From Roseiflexus sp. (GTDB lineage: Bacteria > Chloroflexota > Chloroflexia > Chloroflexales > Roseiflexaceae), in the NCBI GenBank assembly GCA_017743475.1, contig JAGHYV010000012.1:1-64000 (forward strand): DNA of 64,000 nucleotides, read 5' to 3'. How positions within the stretch are numbered: position 1 is the stretch's first letter; each line of letters begins with the position of its first letter. Below, one piece after another: positions 8,964 through 19,360 of the stretch. Below the pieces are notes generated by a model. That model ran no database searches. It saw only the letters and a program-made list of their open reading frames with translations, and was not told where the DNA came from. The position numbers and the translations under genes were made by a program.

Positions 8964-10381
8964 ATGGCTAATCGCGTCTGTCGGGTATTGTATATCGGAT
9001 TGTGATCATCAGTGTGCTGGTTGCTTCGATGGGAAACGTTGTCGTTTCGGGGCAATTCGCCGATCCGCAGCAATCGGCGTTTCGTGTCTACCTGCCACTC
9101 ATTGTCACCCCCGCCACGCCGCTCACGAATCTTTCGGCGATTACTGCCACCTATCTGGGTGCTGCTGGCGCTGATGAGTTGAACGGCGCCGCACTTGCGC
9201 AGACGGTACGTTGGTTGTCGCCGGTGCACTACCGGGATATGCGCCGCCTAGCGCAGACCTGATCGTGCAACCGGGAGCAACGAATGGCGCGGTCGTCCGG
9301 CTGAGCGCCGACGGGAGCAGCGTTCTCTCCATGCTGCGCATCGGCAGCATCGTGCGCGACCTGGATATGAATATCAGCGGCGCCCTGGTTGTCTGTGGCG
9401 ACACGGAGGTTGCGCGGCTGAATGCCAGCGCGACGGCGGTGATCTGGAGCGCCACACCCGGCAATACGACGCGCTGCGCAATCGGCGCTGATGGTGTGGT
9501 TGCGGCGCTGGCAGGTGCTTCGGTCTCCGTCTACGACGGGAATGGCGCCTTGATCGGTTCCTAGACGGCAACCAGTACGACTGCCAGTGATCTGGTTGTG
9601 GACTCCGCCCGCACCCAAGTCATCGTCGGCGGATATACGCAGGTGAACAGTACACTCCAGCTGCCGTGGGTGCGTGCATATGCGTACAATGGTGGCGTGC
9701 GCTGGCGCAGTCACGATGTTTCCGCGGCGCCTGGTCTGTGCGCCGACAGTCGCGTGGAGCGCCTGGCGATCGGCGCTGACGGGAAACTCTACGTCGCCGG
9801 GTCGATCAACGGCGGCATCGGCGCATCGATCTTCTCGCGTGATCCGAAGGACATCACACTCCCTCTCGGTGCGCGCCTGGTCAAAAGTGACGAGTACAGC
9901 GACTCGACCAACACCGGCAGCGTCAACATTGCCTGGTTTGGCTGCTTCAACCCCGAAGATGGCGCGCTCGAACTGGCGCAGGGTCTGCTGACCCGGCGCA
10001 CCAGTGATAACCAAGGAAACTCGGTCTCGATCCGCGCGATGGCGGCTGACGAACGCGGGCGGGTGTTTCTGGCAGGCGATGCCGCGTGTTGTATCAAGAA
10101 CCGCGATCAGCAGCGGGTTGCCGGTGTTGCAGTTGGACCGTATGAGTCGGGCGAAGGGTATGTTGCTCTGGTGAGCGAAGATTTTCGTCAGCGGTTGGTC
10201 TGGACGCCCTACGCAGGACCGACCATCAGCGGCGGGAGCAGTGCCGCGAATGCGCTGGCTGTGCGCAACGGCAACGTGCTCACCGTCGCAAAGCAGTCTG
10301 ATCACGGTCAATGCCATCCAGCCCACGCCAGGCGGATCAACGGGTTCTGAAGGGTATCTGCTCCTCTGGCGGGCGACGTAA
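8964..10381 (+). pseudogene. Broken gene for a secreted propeller-like protein
   Basis: Consecutive pieces of one secreted protein lie in different frames. A signal peptide runs from the ATG at 8964, but a TGA at 9003 interrupts it unless the frame shifts to the piece beginning near 9002, which continues as SGQFADPQQSAFRVYLPLIV. A second shift near 9200 leads to GTLVVAGALPGYAPPSADLIV. An in-frame TAG stands at 9562. The next piece carries propeller-type blades such as SDLVVDSARTQVIVGGYTQV and RAMAADERGRVFLAGDA. A last shift near 10300 leads to TVNAIQPTPGGSTGSEGYL and a final stop at 10381. Three shifts and one stop make this a decayed gene rather than a sequencing slip. Its original role is unknown. 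Confidence 0.75.
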
Positions 10382-10440
10382 ATTGCACTGGACGTGCGGG
10401 TTTCATGTTACAGACTTGAGTCCAATGCAAAAAGGGTATG

Positions 10441-10767
10441 TCACCGCAGAGCACGCAGAGGTTTTTTTATAGAACACGGATGAGCGCGGATGTGACGGAT
10501 CGGCACGGATAAAATAAAAACATCCGTGACCATATAATCCGTAACAATCCGTGGTTTCTTAATGATATAGAACACGGATCGGCACGGGTGCGACGGATCG
10601 GCACGGATAAAACATCCGTGACCATCCGTATAATCCGTAGCAATCCGTGGTTTCTTAATGAATAGAACACGGATCGGCACGGATATGACGGATAAGCACG
10701 GATTAAGAATAAAAATATCTTCGATCAGTGTGTGCCCGTGGTTCATTCCCAAAGAGCACACGGATGA
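10441..10767. repeat. Hairpin-forming CACGGAT repeats downstream of gltB
   Basis: A unit beginning ATAGAACACGGATC recurs at 10469, 10567 and 10662, a period of 95-98 bases; the third copy is partial. Each unit contains CACGGAT arms facing ATCCGTG arms across A-rich loops, so the transcript would fold into hairpins. The degenerate end (CACGGATGATCACCGATGG) runs into the last codons of gltB. The left edge holds a CACCGCAGAGCACGCAGAG motif. The short reading frames through the array are repeat-driven and not genes. It may act as a terminator or RNA stabiliser for gltB. Confidence 0.75.
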
Positions 10768-13700
10768 TCACCGATGGACACCGAGGGTGCGTTCGCGGAC
10801 GCGCAGCAGCGCCTTCGGCAGGCGAACCGTCTCCATCCCGCGCGGTTGAACACGCCAGAACGCCCCGCGCACCACTTCCCAGCGTTCCAGCAGCGATGCC
10901 GCATGCGGACTTCCGGTCAGTTCCACATGTCGCACCAGCAGCGCCCGCACATTATCCTCATCTGCCGGGTCGAGCATTGCGAGTGTGACCGTCTCGGTGT
11001 TGCAGCGCGATGGGAATGCACCACGTTCATCGTACACGTACGCCATGCCGCCAGTCATGCCGGCTGCGAAGTTACGCCCTGTCGGGCCGATAATCAGCAC
11101 CACACCGCCCGTCATATACTCACACCCGTGATCGCCAACCCCCTCGACTACTGCAACTGCACCCGAGTTGCGCACGGCGAAGCGCTCACCGGCGCGCCCG
11201 GCTGCGAAGAGCGCGCCGCCGGTCGCCCCGTACAGGCATGTATTGCCAATGATCGTACTCTCGTGCCAGGGATAACGCGCCTGCGGCAGTGGTCGCACGA
11301 CAATTTCGCCGCCCGCCATCCCTTTGCCGACATAGTCGTTGCATTCACCATCGAGCAGCATCCGCATACCGGGCGCCAGGAACGCCCCAAAACTCTGACC
11401 GGCGCTGCCGCGGAAACTTACCGTGATCATACCTTCGGGCAATCCGGTCTCGCCAAAGCGTCGCCCGATCTCGCCTGATAGCGTTGCGCCGACAGTGCGA
11501 TCAACATTCGTGATCGGATAGTGCAATTCAACGTGCAGTTGATGATCGATCGCACAGGCGGCATCCTCGATCAACCGCTGGTTCAGCGCGCCGACCTCGA
11601 TCATCCCGTTCCAGGGCTGCACATTGCGGATCGGATCGCCGGGGCGGTCGAAGCGTGCAAGCAGCGCCGACAGATCGAGCGCATCGGCGCCCGCGTGACC
11701 GCGCCGGACCTGACGCAGCAGGTCAGTGCGCCCGATAATATCATTGAGCGACCGTGCGCCGATCGACGCCAGAATTTCGCGCACTTCCTGCGCCACATAG
11801 CGAAAGAAGTTGATCACGTGTTCCGGCTTGCCGGGAAATCTGGCGCGCAGGTCAGGGCGCTGCGTTGCAACGCCAACCGGGCAGTTATTCGTGTGACAGG
11901 TGCGCGCCATAACGCATCCCTCAGCGATGAGTGCAGCAGTGCCAAACGAGAACTCATCAGCACCAAGCAGCGCTGCTATCACCACATCGCGCCCGGTTTT
12001 GAGCCCGCCATCAACACGCAACCTGACGCGCCCGCGCAACCCGTTGAGCACCAGAGTCTGTTGCGTTTCAGCGAGCCCCAATTCCCAGTTGATCCCGGCA
12101 TTCTTGATCGACGAGAGTGGTGACGCGCCGGTGCCGCCCGAATGGCCAGAAATATGAATAATGTCGGCGCCGCCTTTGGCAACCCCGGCAGCAATTGTCC
12201 CCACACCCGCTTCGGCAACCAGTTTGACCGACACTGCCGCTCGTGGGTTAACCTGCTTCAGGTCGTAGATCAACTGCGCAAGGTCTTCGATACTGTAGAT
12301 ATCGTGGTGCGGCGGAGGCGAGATCAGTGCCACGCCAGGGGTCGTGTGACGGATGCGTGCAATCTCCTCAGATACCTTAATACCGGGAATCTGCCCGCCC
12401 TCGCCAGGTTTGGATCCCTGCGCCATCTTGATCTGCAATTCCAGCGCCGATGCCAGGTACGCTGGCGTGACACCAAAGCGTCCAGAGGCGACCTGCTTGA
12501 TCGCACTGTTGCGTTCGTCGTTATAGCGCGCCGGGTCCTCACCTCCTTCGCCACAGTTGCTCATGCCGCCAAGCCGGTTCATCGCAATCGACAGCGTTTC
12601 GTGCGCTTCGATGCTAGTCGAACCGTGGGACATCGCCGCAGTTGAGAAGCGCCGCACGATTGCCTCGATCGGTTCGACTTCATCGACAGGAATCGGCGCG
12701 GTGGGTCCTTCTACCCGCTCGTCGGGCGGCACAATTTCGAGCAGATCGCGCAACTCAACTGGCGGGCGGTCGTGTACCAGTTTGCTATAGGCGAGATAGT
12801 CAGCGTAACTGCCGCCGTTAGCGGCGCGTTGCAGCGCATGAACGACTGCCGGTGAGAAGGCGTGATACTCGCCATCCTTCTTGAACTTGTAGTATCCCGG
12901 ATGCGGCAGTGTCGAGCGACCAGCGAGGAGTGGCAGACGATTCGAGAACGCTGCGTCGTGATGTTCGAGCACATCGGCAGCGAGTTTGCGGAAGCCATAC
13001 CCGCCAAGGTGAGAAGGGACGCCTGCAAAACAGCGTTCGGTGACCTCTTCCGCCAGACCGACAATCTCGAAAATCTGAGCGCCGCAGTAACTATCCACAG
13101 TGGAGATGCCCATTTTGGACATTACCTTGAGCAACCCCTTTTCGAGCGCATGGATGTAGTTCTGTTCGGCTTCGTCAGCCAGTTCATCGGCAGTGCGCCG
13201 GTCGTGCATTTCGGCTACCTTCCCGCGCACTTCGTCGCGCTCGACAGCAAGCGCGCGCACGGTTGCCAGTGCCAGGTACGGATTGACCGCTTCAGCGCCC
13301 ATCCCGACTAGGCATGCCAGATGATGCACCTCACGTGGTTCGCCGCTTTCGACCACCAGACTCACCGACGTGCGCAACCCAATGCGAATAAGATGCTGAT
13401 GCACCGCACCGAGTGCCAGGAGCGCCGGAATTGGCGCATGGCGTTCATCGACGCCGCGGTCGCTAATGATCAGGATAACTTTGTCGGCAGCAATTGCCGC
13501 TTCCGCATCACGACACAAGCGATCAAGCGCCGCGAGCATACCCTGAACGCCATCATCAGCCACGAATGTTGCATTGAGTGTTGCTGTCGCAAATGCCGGA
13601 TCGCGCAGATCGCGCAGCATCGCAAGGTGTTCATTGTTCAGCACTGGACTTGCAATGCGGAGCAGATGGGCATGTTCCGGCGTCTCCAGCAACAGATGAC

Positions 13701-15432
13701 CACGTCGACCGAGACCGAACGAGAGGGACATCACCAGTTCCTCGCGAATTGGGTCGATCGGCGGGTTAGTCACTTCGGCAAAGCGTTGCTTGAAATAGTT
13801 GTACAGCGGGCGTGGGCGGTCAGCGAGGACGGCAGTCGGCGTATCATCGCCCATCGAGCCGACCGGTTCCTGACCATCGCGCAGCATCGGCTTGAGGATG
13901 ACTGCCAGTTCTTCAGCGGTATAACCAAACGCACGCTGCAATTTGCCGAGCAGCGCCGACTTGCTTTCACGTGAAGCATGGCTTTCCGGCTCGTCCGGTT
14001 CACTGACGCGCGGTGCTCCTGCCGGAGCGAGCACGCGCATATGGCGTTTAAGCCACTCCGCATACGGGCGGCGTGCCGCAAGCCTGCTGCGAATCTCATC
14101 ATTTTCCTCAAAGCGCCCGGTGCGCAGATCAGCAGCTATCATCTGACCGGGACCTACCTTGCCTTTGCGCACAATCCGCGCCTCGTCGATCACCACCGCG
14201 CCGACTTCCGAACCACAGATCACCAGACCATCATCGGTCAACAGATAGCGTGCCGGGCGCAACCCATTGCGGTCGAGCGCCAGACCGACCACCTGCCCAT
14301 CGCAGAACGCCAACGCAGCCGGACCATCCCACGGCTCCATCAACCCGGCATGATACTGGTAGAACGCGCGCCGGGCGGGTTCCATGTCGTGGACGCGCTC
14401 CCAGGCTTCCGGAACGAGCATTGTCAGGCTGTGGCGAATGTCGCGCCCGCCCATAACCAACAGTTCGAGCACATTATCGAGCATTGCCGAGTCGCTACCG
14501 CTGGTATCAACAATCGGTCCAATCGTCGCGGCACTGAGCGCCATCGCCAGCGGATCGCCATTGATCGCCGCTTCGATCAGCGAAGGTTGGTGAGCTTTCA
14601 TTGCTGCGCGGCGCCACTCCGCCTCGCGCGCCTGCATCCAGATGACATTGCCGCGCAGCGTGTTGATCTCGCCGTTATGCGACAGCATGCGGAAGGGTTG
14701 CGCGCGTTCCCAGGAGGGAAACGTATTGGTTGAATAGCGCTGATGATAAAGGGCGATTGCTGTCTCATACAATGGATCGCGCAGGTCTTCATAGAAATCG
14801 GGCAATGCTGGCGCAACTAGTAACCCTTTATAGATCAGCGTGCGACTGGAGAGCGAGGGGACAGAAAAACCTTCCAGATGATGGGCGCGCGCTTCGGCTT
14901 CAATTGTGCGGCGTGCCAGGTAGAGGGCACGCTCATAAGCGTTCGGCGCAGTATGATTATGCGGCGGGCGGGCAATCAGCGCCTGTTCGATGACCGGACA
15001 CGTTTCACGCGCGCTTGTGCCGAGGGCATGCAGGTTAACCGGAACCGGGCGCCACGCTAGCAACGCCATGCCGTACTGGGCAAGAACCTGTTCCACCACA
15101 CTACGGGCAGTATTGCGATGTCCTTCGTTCTGGGGCAGAAAGAACATGCCGACAGCCAGATCGTCGACCGGATAGCGGATCCCGCGGGTTGCCAGTTCAC
15201 GCGCAAAGAATGCGCGAGGAATCTGCGTCAACACACCGGCGCCATCACCACTTTTTCCATCGGCAGCCACGCCGCCGCGGTGCGCCATACGTCCAACAGC
15301 CATCAGCGCATACGCTAGGATCGCGTGGTCCGGCTCACCGCTGAGGCGAGCGACAAAACCGATACCACATGCATCTCGTTCAAATCGCGGGTCGTACAGT
15401 CCGCGTTGTTTCAGGTTCTTCAGTTGGTTCAT
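10768..15432 (-). CDS. gltB: Glutamate synthase, large chain
   Basis: Makes two glutamates from glutamine and 2-oxoglutarate, the second half of the GS-GOGAT cycle. The 1554-residue chain has the class II amidotransferase domain starting at the nucleophile Cys22 (RDACGIGF; residues 1-21 would be a cleaved propeptide), a central domain, the FMN synthase domain, the 3Fe-4S ligands in CVMARTCHTNNCPVG, and the C-terminal beta-helix. The ATG at 15432 has AGGTGA 8 bases upstream. The frame stays open to a GTG at 15648 with GAGGAG before it, so a longer form is possible. No gltD lies nearby; it may be ferredoxin-dependent or use a distant small subunit. Confidence 0.95.
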   Translation of the reverse strand: MNQLKNLKQRGLYDPRFERDACGIGFVARLSGEPDHAILAYALMAVGRMAHRGGVAADGKSGDGAGVLTQIPRAFFARELATRGIRYPVDDLAVGMFFLPQNEGHRNTARSVVEQVLAQYGMALLAWRPVPVNLHALGTSARETCPVIEQALIARPPHNHTAPNAYERALYLARRTIEAEARAHHLEGFSVPSLSSRTLIYKGLLVAPALPDFYEDLRDPLYETAIALYHQRYSTNTFPSWERAQPFRMLSHNGEINTLRGNVIWMQAREAEWRRAAMKAHQPSLIEAAINGDPLAMALSAATIGPIVDTSGSDSAMLDNVLELLVMGGRDIRHSLTMLVPEAWERVHDMEPARRAFYQYHAGLMEPWDGPAALAFCDGQVVGLALDRNGLRPARYLLTDDGLVICGSEVGAVVIDEARIVRKGKVGPGQMIAADLRTGRFEENDEIRSRLAARRPYAEWLKRHMRVLAPAGAPRVSEPDEPESHASRESKSALLGKLQRAFGYTAEELAVILKPMLRDGQEPVGSMGDDTPTAVLADRPRPLYNYFKQRFAEVTNPPIDPIREELVMSLSFGLGRRGHLLLETPEHAHLLRIASPVLNNEHLAMLRDLRDPAFATATLNATFVADDGVQGMLAALDRLCRDAEAAIAADKVILIISDRGVDERHAPIPALLALGAVHQHLIRIGLRTSVSLVVESGEPREVHHLACLVGMGAEAVNPYLALATVRALAVERDEVRGKVAEMHDRRTADELADEAEQNYIHALEKGLLKVMSKMGISTVDSYCGAQIFEIVGLAEEVTERCFAGVPSHLGGYGFRKLAADVLEHHDAAFSNRLPLLAGRSTLPHPGYYKFKKDGEYHAFSPAVVHALQRAANGGSYADYLAYSKLVHDRPPVELRDLLEIVPPDERVEGPTAPIPVDEVEPIEAIVRRFSTAAMSHGSTSIEAHETLSIAMNRLGGMSNCGEGGEDPARYNDERNSAIKQVASGRFGVTPAYLASALELQIKMAQGSKPGEGGQIPGIKVSEEIARIRHTTPGVALISPPPHHDIYSIEDLAQLIYDLKQVNPRAAVSVKLVAEAGVGTIAAGVAKGGADIIHISGHSGGTGASPLSSIKNAGINWELGLAETQQTLVLNGLRGRVRLRVDGGLKTGRDVVIAALLGADEFSFGTAALIAEGCVMARTCHTNNCPVGVATQRPDLRARFPGKPEHVINFFRYVAQEVREILASIGARSLNDIIGRTDLLRQVRRGHAGADALDLSALLARFDRPGDPIRNVQPWNGMIEVGALNQRLIEDAACAIDHQLHVELHYPITNVDRTVGATLSGEIGRRFGETGLPEGMITVSFRGSAGQSFGAFLAPGMRMLLDGECNDYVGKGMAGGEIVVRPLPQARYPWHESTIIGNTCLYGATGGALFAAGRAGERFAVRNSGAVAVVEGVGDHGCEYMTGGVVLIIGPTGRNFAAGMTGGMAYVYDERGAFPSRCNTETVTLAMLDPADEDNVRALLVRHVELTGSPHAASLLERWEVVRGAFWRVQPRGMETVRLPKALLRVRERTLGVHR

Positions 15433-15714
15433 CTCGTCTGTCACCTTGCTACCTGACATGGCGTACACAGAACCAGCGCTCCGCAGACCCGGGGGAGCGA
15501 CACTGCCATCAGCGGAAAGCGTATATACGGGATGCCCTGATGAATGCGAACGAATAACCGCTTTGGGAAGCGTTGCAAAAGCCGTAGCGCAAGTACGCTG
15601 ACAAACGCCAGTATAGGCGTTGCTCACCAATAGACGATAAACGCCCACAGCACATACTCCTCAATCGAGCAGGCCGCGGGCGTCGCTGCAATCCGCAAAA
15701 TCATATTAGAGGCT
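15433..15714 (-). other. Long gltB leader, possibly translated
   Basis: About 275 bases separate the predicted transcription start from the chosen gltB ATG. The leader has short stem-loops (ACGCC/GGCGT, AGCG/CGCT, CGCTT/AAAGCG) and matches no riboswitch I recognise. In frame with gltB, a GTG at 15648 is preceded by GAGGAG at optimal spacing and no stop intervenes for 72 codons. It may therefore encode a long propeptide, or simply be untranslated. Confidence 0.35.
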
Positions 15715-15743
15715 AATATAAAGCGACAGACGAGATTTGTCAA
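15715..15743 (-). promoter_or_regulatory. gltB promoter
   Basis: On the minus strand, TTGACA (15738-15743), a 17-base spacer and TATATT (15715-15720) give a near-consensus promoter. The block CTTGACAAATCTC (15732-15744) is identical to the -35 region of the livK promoter at 29185-29197. Confidence 0.65.
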
Positions 15744-15838
15744 GCAAGAACAGGAAACAGGAGAACACACAGATTGCGTTTCTCAGAGGAGTTAATATGC
15801 GAGATGTTCTCTCGGGGAAGATTATTCTACAGGAACCA

Positions 15839-15864
15839 AGGTCTGGAGCATGCGCTCCAGACCT
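15839..15864 (-). terminator. Terminator hairpin after amt
   Basis: An 11-bp perfect stem (GGTCTGGAGC core) with a 4-base ATGC loop lies 14 bases past the amt stop. It is not followed by a T-tract on the minus strand. It separates amt from the gltB promoter. Confidence 0.65.
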
Positions 15865-15877
15865 CACCTTGCCAGGC

Positions 15878-17314
15878 TTACTCAGCCGTGCTGGAAGCTG
15901 GCTTCCCGGTAATCGCGCGGATTGTTTCAGACTCAGGCATCTTATGGATATCCGGGTACGCAACCGTCCCATGCTCGCCGATATCGAGACCCAGTTCTTC
16001 CTCTTCCGGCGAAACACGCAAACCAATCGTGCGCTTGATGATGAAGAAGAGAAGGAAACTGGTTAGCGCGCTCCAGACGCCAATTGCCAGCACGCCGACA
16101 ATCTGAGCAATCAGCAACTGCGGGCCGCCACCAGCGAACAGACCGACTGTGCCAGTATTGCCTTCGATAGTTGCAAACAGACCAACCGCCAGCGTTCCCC
16201 AGACGCCGTTTACCAGGTGTACTGGCACCGCGCCGACCGGGTCGTCGATCTTCAGCGCCTCAAGCCACTTCATCGAGATAACATAGAGCGGACCGGCAAC
16301 CAGACCGACGATCACTGCATCAATCGGACGCATGTAGGCGCAGCCAGCGGTAATCGCCACCAGACCCGAAAGCACACCATTTAGCGATGCGCCAAGTTCC
16401 GGCTTGCCACTCTTGATCCAGCTCGCAATCATTGCACCAACCGCGCCCGAGGCCGCAGCAAGCGTGGTCGTCACAGCAGCCAGCGCAATTGCATCAGCGT
16501 CACCCTGGCTTTTGAATGCCAGCTGACTGCCGGGATTGAAGCCATACCACCCCAGCCAGAGGATGAAGACCCCCAAACCAGCAAGCGCTGCACTGTGTCC
16601 GGGAATTTCGCGCGGCTTGCCATCCGGACCGTAGCGCCCCATACGTGGACCGAGGAGCCACGCTCCCATCAGTGCTGCCCAGCCGCCAACGCTGTGGACC
16701 ACTGTCGAGCCAGCGAAATCGGTGAATCCCCAGTCGCCAGTAGTGGTTGGATCGTAGTCATTGAGCCAGCCAGCGCCGCTCCATACCCAGTGGACAACAA
16801 CAGGGTAGATAAGGATCGAGATAACCGCACTGTAGATCAGGTATGCGACAAACTTTGTACGTTCTGCCATCGCGCCGGACACGATCGTCGCTGCGGTGCC
16901 CGCAAACACCACCTGGAACAGCCAGACAGCGAGCGTCGGTACGCTCCCCTCCTCACGTACATCTCCTAAGAAAAACTGGTCGGTTCCGAAGAATCCACCG
17001 ACTGTCGTGCCGTATGCAACACCCCAACCAATCATCCAGAATGCCAGCGCACCAATGCAGAAGTCCATAAAGTTTTTGAACATGATGTTGATCATGTTCT
17101 TGGATCGAGTAGAACCGGCTTCGACGAGCGCAAAGCCCGCCTGCATGAAGAAGACCAGGAAGGCGGCGATCAGCATCCACATCGTATCGGTGACAACCCC
17201 CATTTCCGCGATCGCCGGATCAATCTCCTGGGCGAAGGATGTTCCGGTTGTGCCAATCAACAGACCGGCGAGTGCGCCAATGCCGAGCATCAGTTTTGTT
17301 CGTCGTTTGACCAT
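15878..17314 (-). CDS. amt: Ammonium transporter
   Basis: Membrane channel of the Amt/MEP/Rh family for ammonium uptake. The 478-residue product has a signal-peptide-like start (MVKRRTKLMLGIGALAGLLIG...AQ) and about eleven membrane segments, with the Amt signature DFAGSTVVHSVGGWAALMGAWLLGPR and the pore motif region IYPVVVHWVWSGAGWL. The start MVKRR is chosen because GAAGGAAGGAAC stands before this ATG; the upstream frame shows no homology. It lies between glnA and gltB on the same strand. No glnK/glnB partner is present in the window. Confidence 0.95.
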   Translation of the reverse strand: MVKRRTKLMLGIGALAGLLIGTTGTSFAQEIDPAIAEMGVVTDTMWMLIAAFLVFFMQAGFALVEAGSTRSKNMINIMFKNFMDFCIGALAFWMIGWGVAYGTTVGGFFGTDQFFLGDVREEGSVPTLAVWLFQVVFAGTAATIVSGAMAERTKFVAYLIYSAVISILIYPVVVHWVWSGAGWLNDYDPTTTGDWGFTDFAGSTVVHSVGGWAALMGAWLLGPRMGRYGPDGKPREIPGHSAALAGLGVFILWLGWYGFNPGSQLAFKSQGDADAIALAAVTTTLAAASGAVGAMIASWIKSGKPELGASLNGVLSGLVAITAGCAYMRPIDAVIVGLVAGPLYVISMKWLEALKIDDPVGAVPVHLVNGVWGTLAVGLFATIEGNTGTVGLFAGGGPQLLIAQIVGVLAIGVWSALTSFLLFFIIKRTIGLRVSPEEEELGLDIGEHGTVAYPDIHKMPESETIRAITGKPASSTAE

Positions 17315-17335
17315 GCTGTTCCTTCCTTCTATGTG

Positions 17336-17364
17336 AGGATAGTACCAGGTATCACAATGTCCAA
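17336..17364 (-). promoter_or_regulatory. Candidate amt promoter
   Basis: TTGGAC (17359-17364), a 17-base spacer and TATCCT (17336-17341) on the minus strand would start transcription about 15 bases before amt. The remaining upstream DNA to 17628 is AT-rich with no gene; I see no clear NtcA- or sigma-54-type box. Confidence 0.4.
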
Positions 17365-17628
17365 CCGCAATGCGTAGCAGAACGAAAAACGTCCTGCGAC
17401 ATGCGTGGGCGCAGGATCCGCTTCTTCGCATCAGGTTGAACACGTGTGACAATTGATGTGCTGAAGAGTACGACAGAAGCGGCAATTGCGCTACGTCCGG
17501 TTCATATGAAATATCCGGTTTCGTTCTTGTTTACTTTATACAAACTAGCCACTTATTGGTTCTCAAATATGGTTCGCCGACGAAATTTTGATTGTATGAT
17601 CTGTCTAAGGCAGGTATGCACGAACAGA

Positions 17629-17659
17629 CACAGGGACGTGAGAAAACAACGTCCCTGTG
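17629..17659 (-). terminator. Terminator hairpin after glnA
   Basis: An 11-bp perfect stem (CACAGGGACGT and its complement) with a 9-base loop, 22 bases past the glnA stop. No T-tract follows. Confidence 0.65.
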
Positions 17660-17681
17660 CCTGCGCGAATGGGGAGCGCAC

Positions 17682-19106
17682 CTATGCGTCGAAATACATG
17701 AAGAACTCGTAGGGATGGGGGCGGATGGCTACCTGGATCAGTTCACGTGACCGCTTGTAGTCCAGATAGGTCTCGATTACGTCGGGGGTGAAGACTCCGC
17801 CTGCCAGCAGAAAATCGTGATCCGCCTCAAGTGCATCAAGCGACTCTGCCAGCGAGCCAGGCGTTCCGCGGATGTGCGCCTTTTCCTCTGCCGTCAGTTC
17901 GTAAATATCAACGTCGAGCGGGGGTGGCGGCTCAATCCGGTTCTTGATCCCATCGATACCAGCCATCAACATTGCTGAGAATGCCAAGTACGGGTTACAC
18001 GTCGGGTCAGGCGCGCGGAACTCAATGCGGCGCGCCTTTGGCGAGTCCGAGTAGGTAGGAATACGAATCGCTGCCGAGCGGTTGCGCTGCGAGTACACTA
18101 GGTTGATCGGCGCCTCGAATCCCGGTACCAGACGACGGTACGAGTTGGTCGTTGGCGCGCAGATGGCCAGCAATGCCGGTGCGTGGGCCAGAATGCCGCC
18201 AATATACCAGCGTGCTGTATCAGAGAGCAGCGCATACCCCTTTGGATCGTAGAACAGGGGCTGTCCTTCCTTCCACAGACTCTGGTGACAGTGCATACCG
18301 CTGCCGTTATCGCCGAAGAGCGGCTTAGGCATGAACGTCGCCGTTAGACCAAACTGTCGCGCAGTGTTTTTGACGATGTACTTGTATTTGACCAGTTTAT
18401 CCGCCATGCGCAGCAGCGAATCGAAGCGCATGTCGATCTCGCACTGACCAGCAGTAGCGACTTCGTGGTGGTGCACCTCAACCTCAATGCCAGCCGCTAT
18501 CATGTTGAGCGTGATCTGTGAGCGCACATCTTGAAGCGTGTCAAGCGGCGGGCAAGGGAAGTACCCTTCCTTGTAGCGTGGGCGGTACCCGAGGTTCTTC
18601 CCGCCGCGATCAGCGCCGCTATTCCAGATACCTTCATCACTATCGAGGAAGTAGTAACCAAAATGGCTCCCCTGGTCGAATCGCACATCGCTGAACAGAA
18701 AGAACTCCGCCTCAGGTCCGAAATAGGCGGTGTCGGCGATACCAGTGCTGCGGAGATAGTCTTCAGCTTTCTTGGCAATGTAGCGCGGATCGCGGCTGTA
18801 GTTTTCCCCGGTTATTGGATCACGAATGTCGCAAATAAGCACAAGAGTGGGAATTTTCAGCAGCGGATCGATAAATGCAGTGTCTGGATCGGGGACGACC
18901 AGCATATCACTTTCGTTAATTGCCTGAAAGCCACGGATCGATGATCCGTCGAACCCCAGACCATTAACGAAGTCATCTTCGCTGAGCATGCTGGCAGGCA
19001 GCGAGAAGTGCTGCCATGTGCCTGGCAGATCGGTGAAGCGGACGTCGACCATCTTAATGTCGTGCTCTTTGATCATTGCCAGGACATCTTTTGGAGTCAT
19101 TCCCAT
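17682..19106 (-). CDS. glnA: Glutamine synthetase, type I
   Basis: ATP-dependent formation of glutamine from glutamate and ammonia; cytoplasmic dodecamer in this family. The 474 residues have the N-terminal [12 protein letters not shown] loop, the metal site [11 protein letters not shown], the [18 protein letters not shown] block, the ATP/Glu loop of the [12 protein letters not shown] region, and REFR-like [29 protein letters not shown] near residue 400 matches the NLYDLPPEE adenylylation loop of GSI-beta enzymes, with its Tyr kept. GGGAGG lies 9 bases before the ATG. It heads the nitrogen block; amt and gltB follow on the same strand with their own signals. Confidence 0.96.
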   Translation of the reverse strand: MGMTPKDVLAMIKEHDIKMVDVRFTDLPGTWQHFSLPASMLSEDDFVNGLGFDGSSIRGFQAINESDMLVVPDPDTAFIDPLLKIPTLVLICDIRDPITGENYSRDPRYIAKKAEDYLRSTGIADTAYFGPEAEFFLFSDVRFDQGSHFGYYFLDSDEGIWNSGADRGGKNLGYRPRYKEGYFPCPPLDTLQDVRSQITLNMIAAGIEVEVHHHEVATAGQCEIDMRFDSLLRMADKLVKYKYIVKNTARQFGLTATFMPKPLFGDNGSGMHCHQSLWKEGQPLFYDPKGYALLSDTARWYIGGILAHAPALLAICAPTTNSYRRLVPGFEAPINLVYSQRNRSAAIRIPTYSDSPKARRIEFRAPDPTCNPYLAFSAMLMAGIDGIKNRIEPPPPLDVDIYELTAEEKAHIRGTPGSLAESLDALEADHDFLLAGGVFTPDVIETYLDYKRSRELIQVAIRPHPYEFFMYFDA

Positions 19107-19360
19107 TGAGCCATCCTCCCAGAAGTGTTGTGCGCCATGTCGCAGACAATACGCAGGCAGAGATGACAGAACGTGGTCATCTGCGCTGCACCCTTGCAGG
19201 ACACGTACCAGGAACGTTCAATGCTTCGCATTATACGAAACCGCAACCAGTTTCGGTAGGGCTACTCGGTACGAAGATCGGCAAAGGCGATTTGGATGGA
19301 ATGACTAAATTTGAAGGGAACGTATTGTAGCACTGATGATAGAACAGCAGGGAGACAGGG
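19107..19360 (-). promoter_or_regulatory. glnA upstream region with a TATAAT -10
   Basis: No gene is visible. On the minus strand a TATAAT lies at 19230-19235, but the -35 position (TACCGA) is poor, so an activator may be needed. An imperfect dyad, CCGAAAC and GGTTTCG, surrounds the spacer. Confidence 0.35.

Noticed and set aside
10441-10761. Reading frames through the CACGGAT array
   Set aside because: Their translations are internally repetitive and driven by the DNA repeat.
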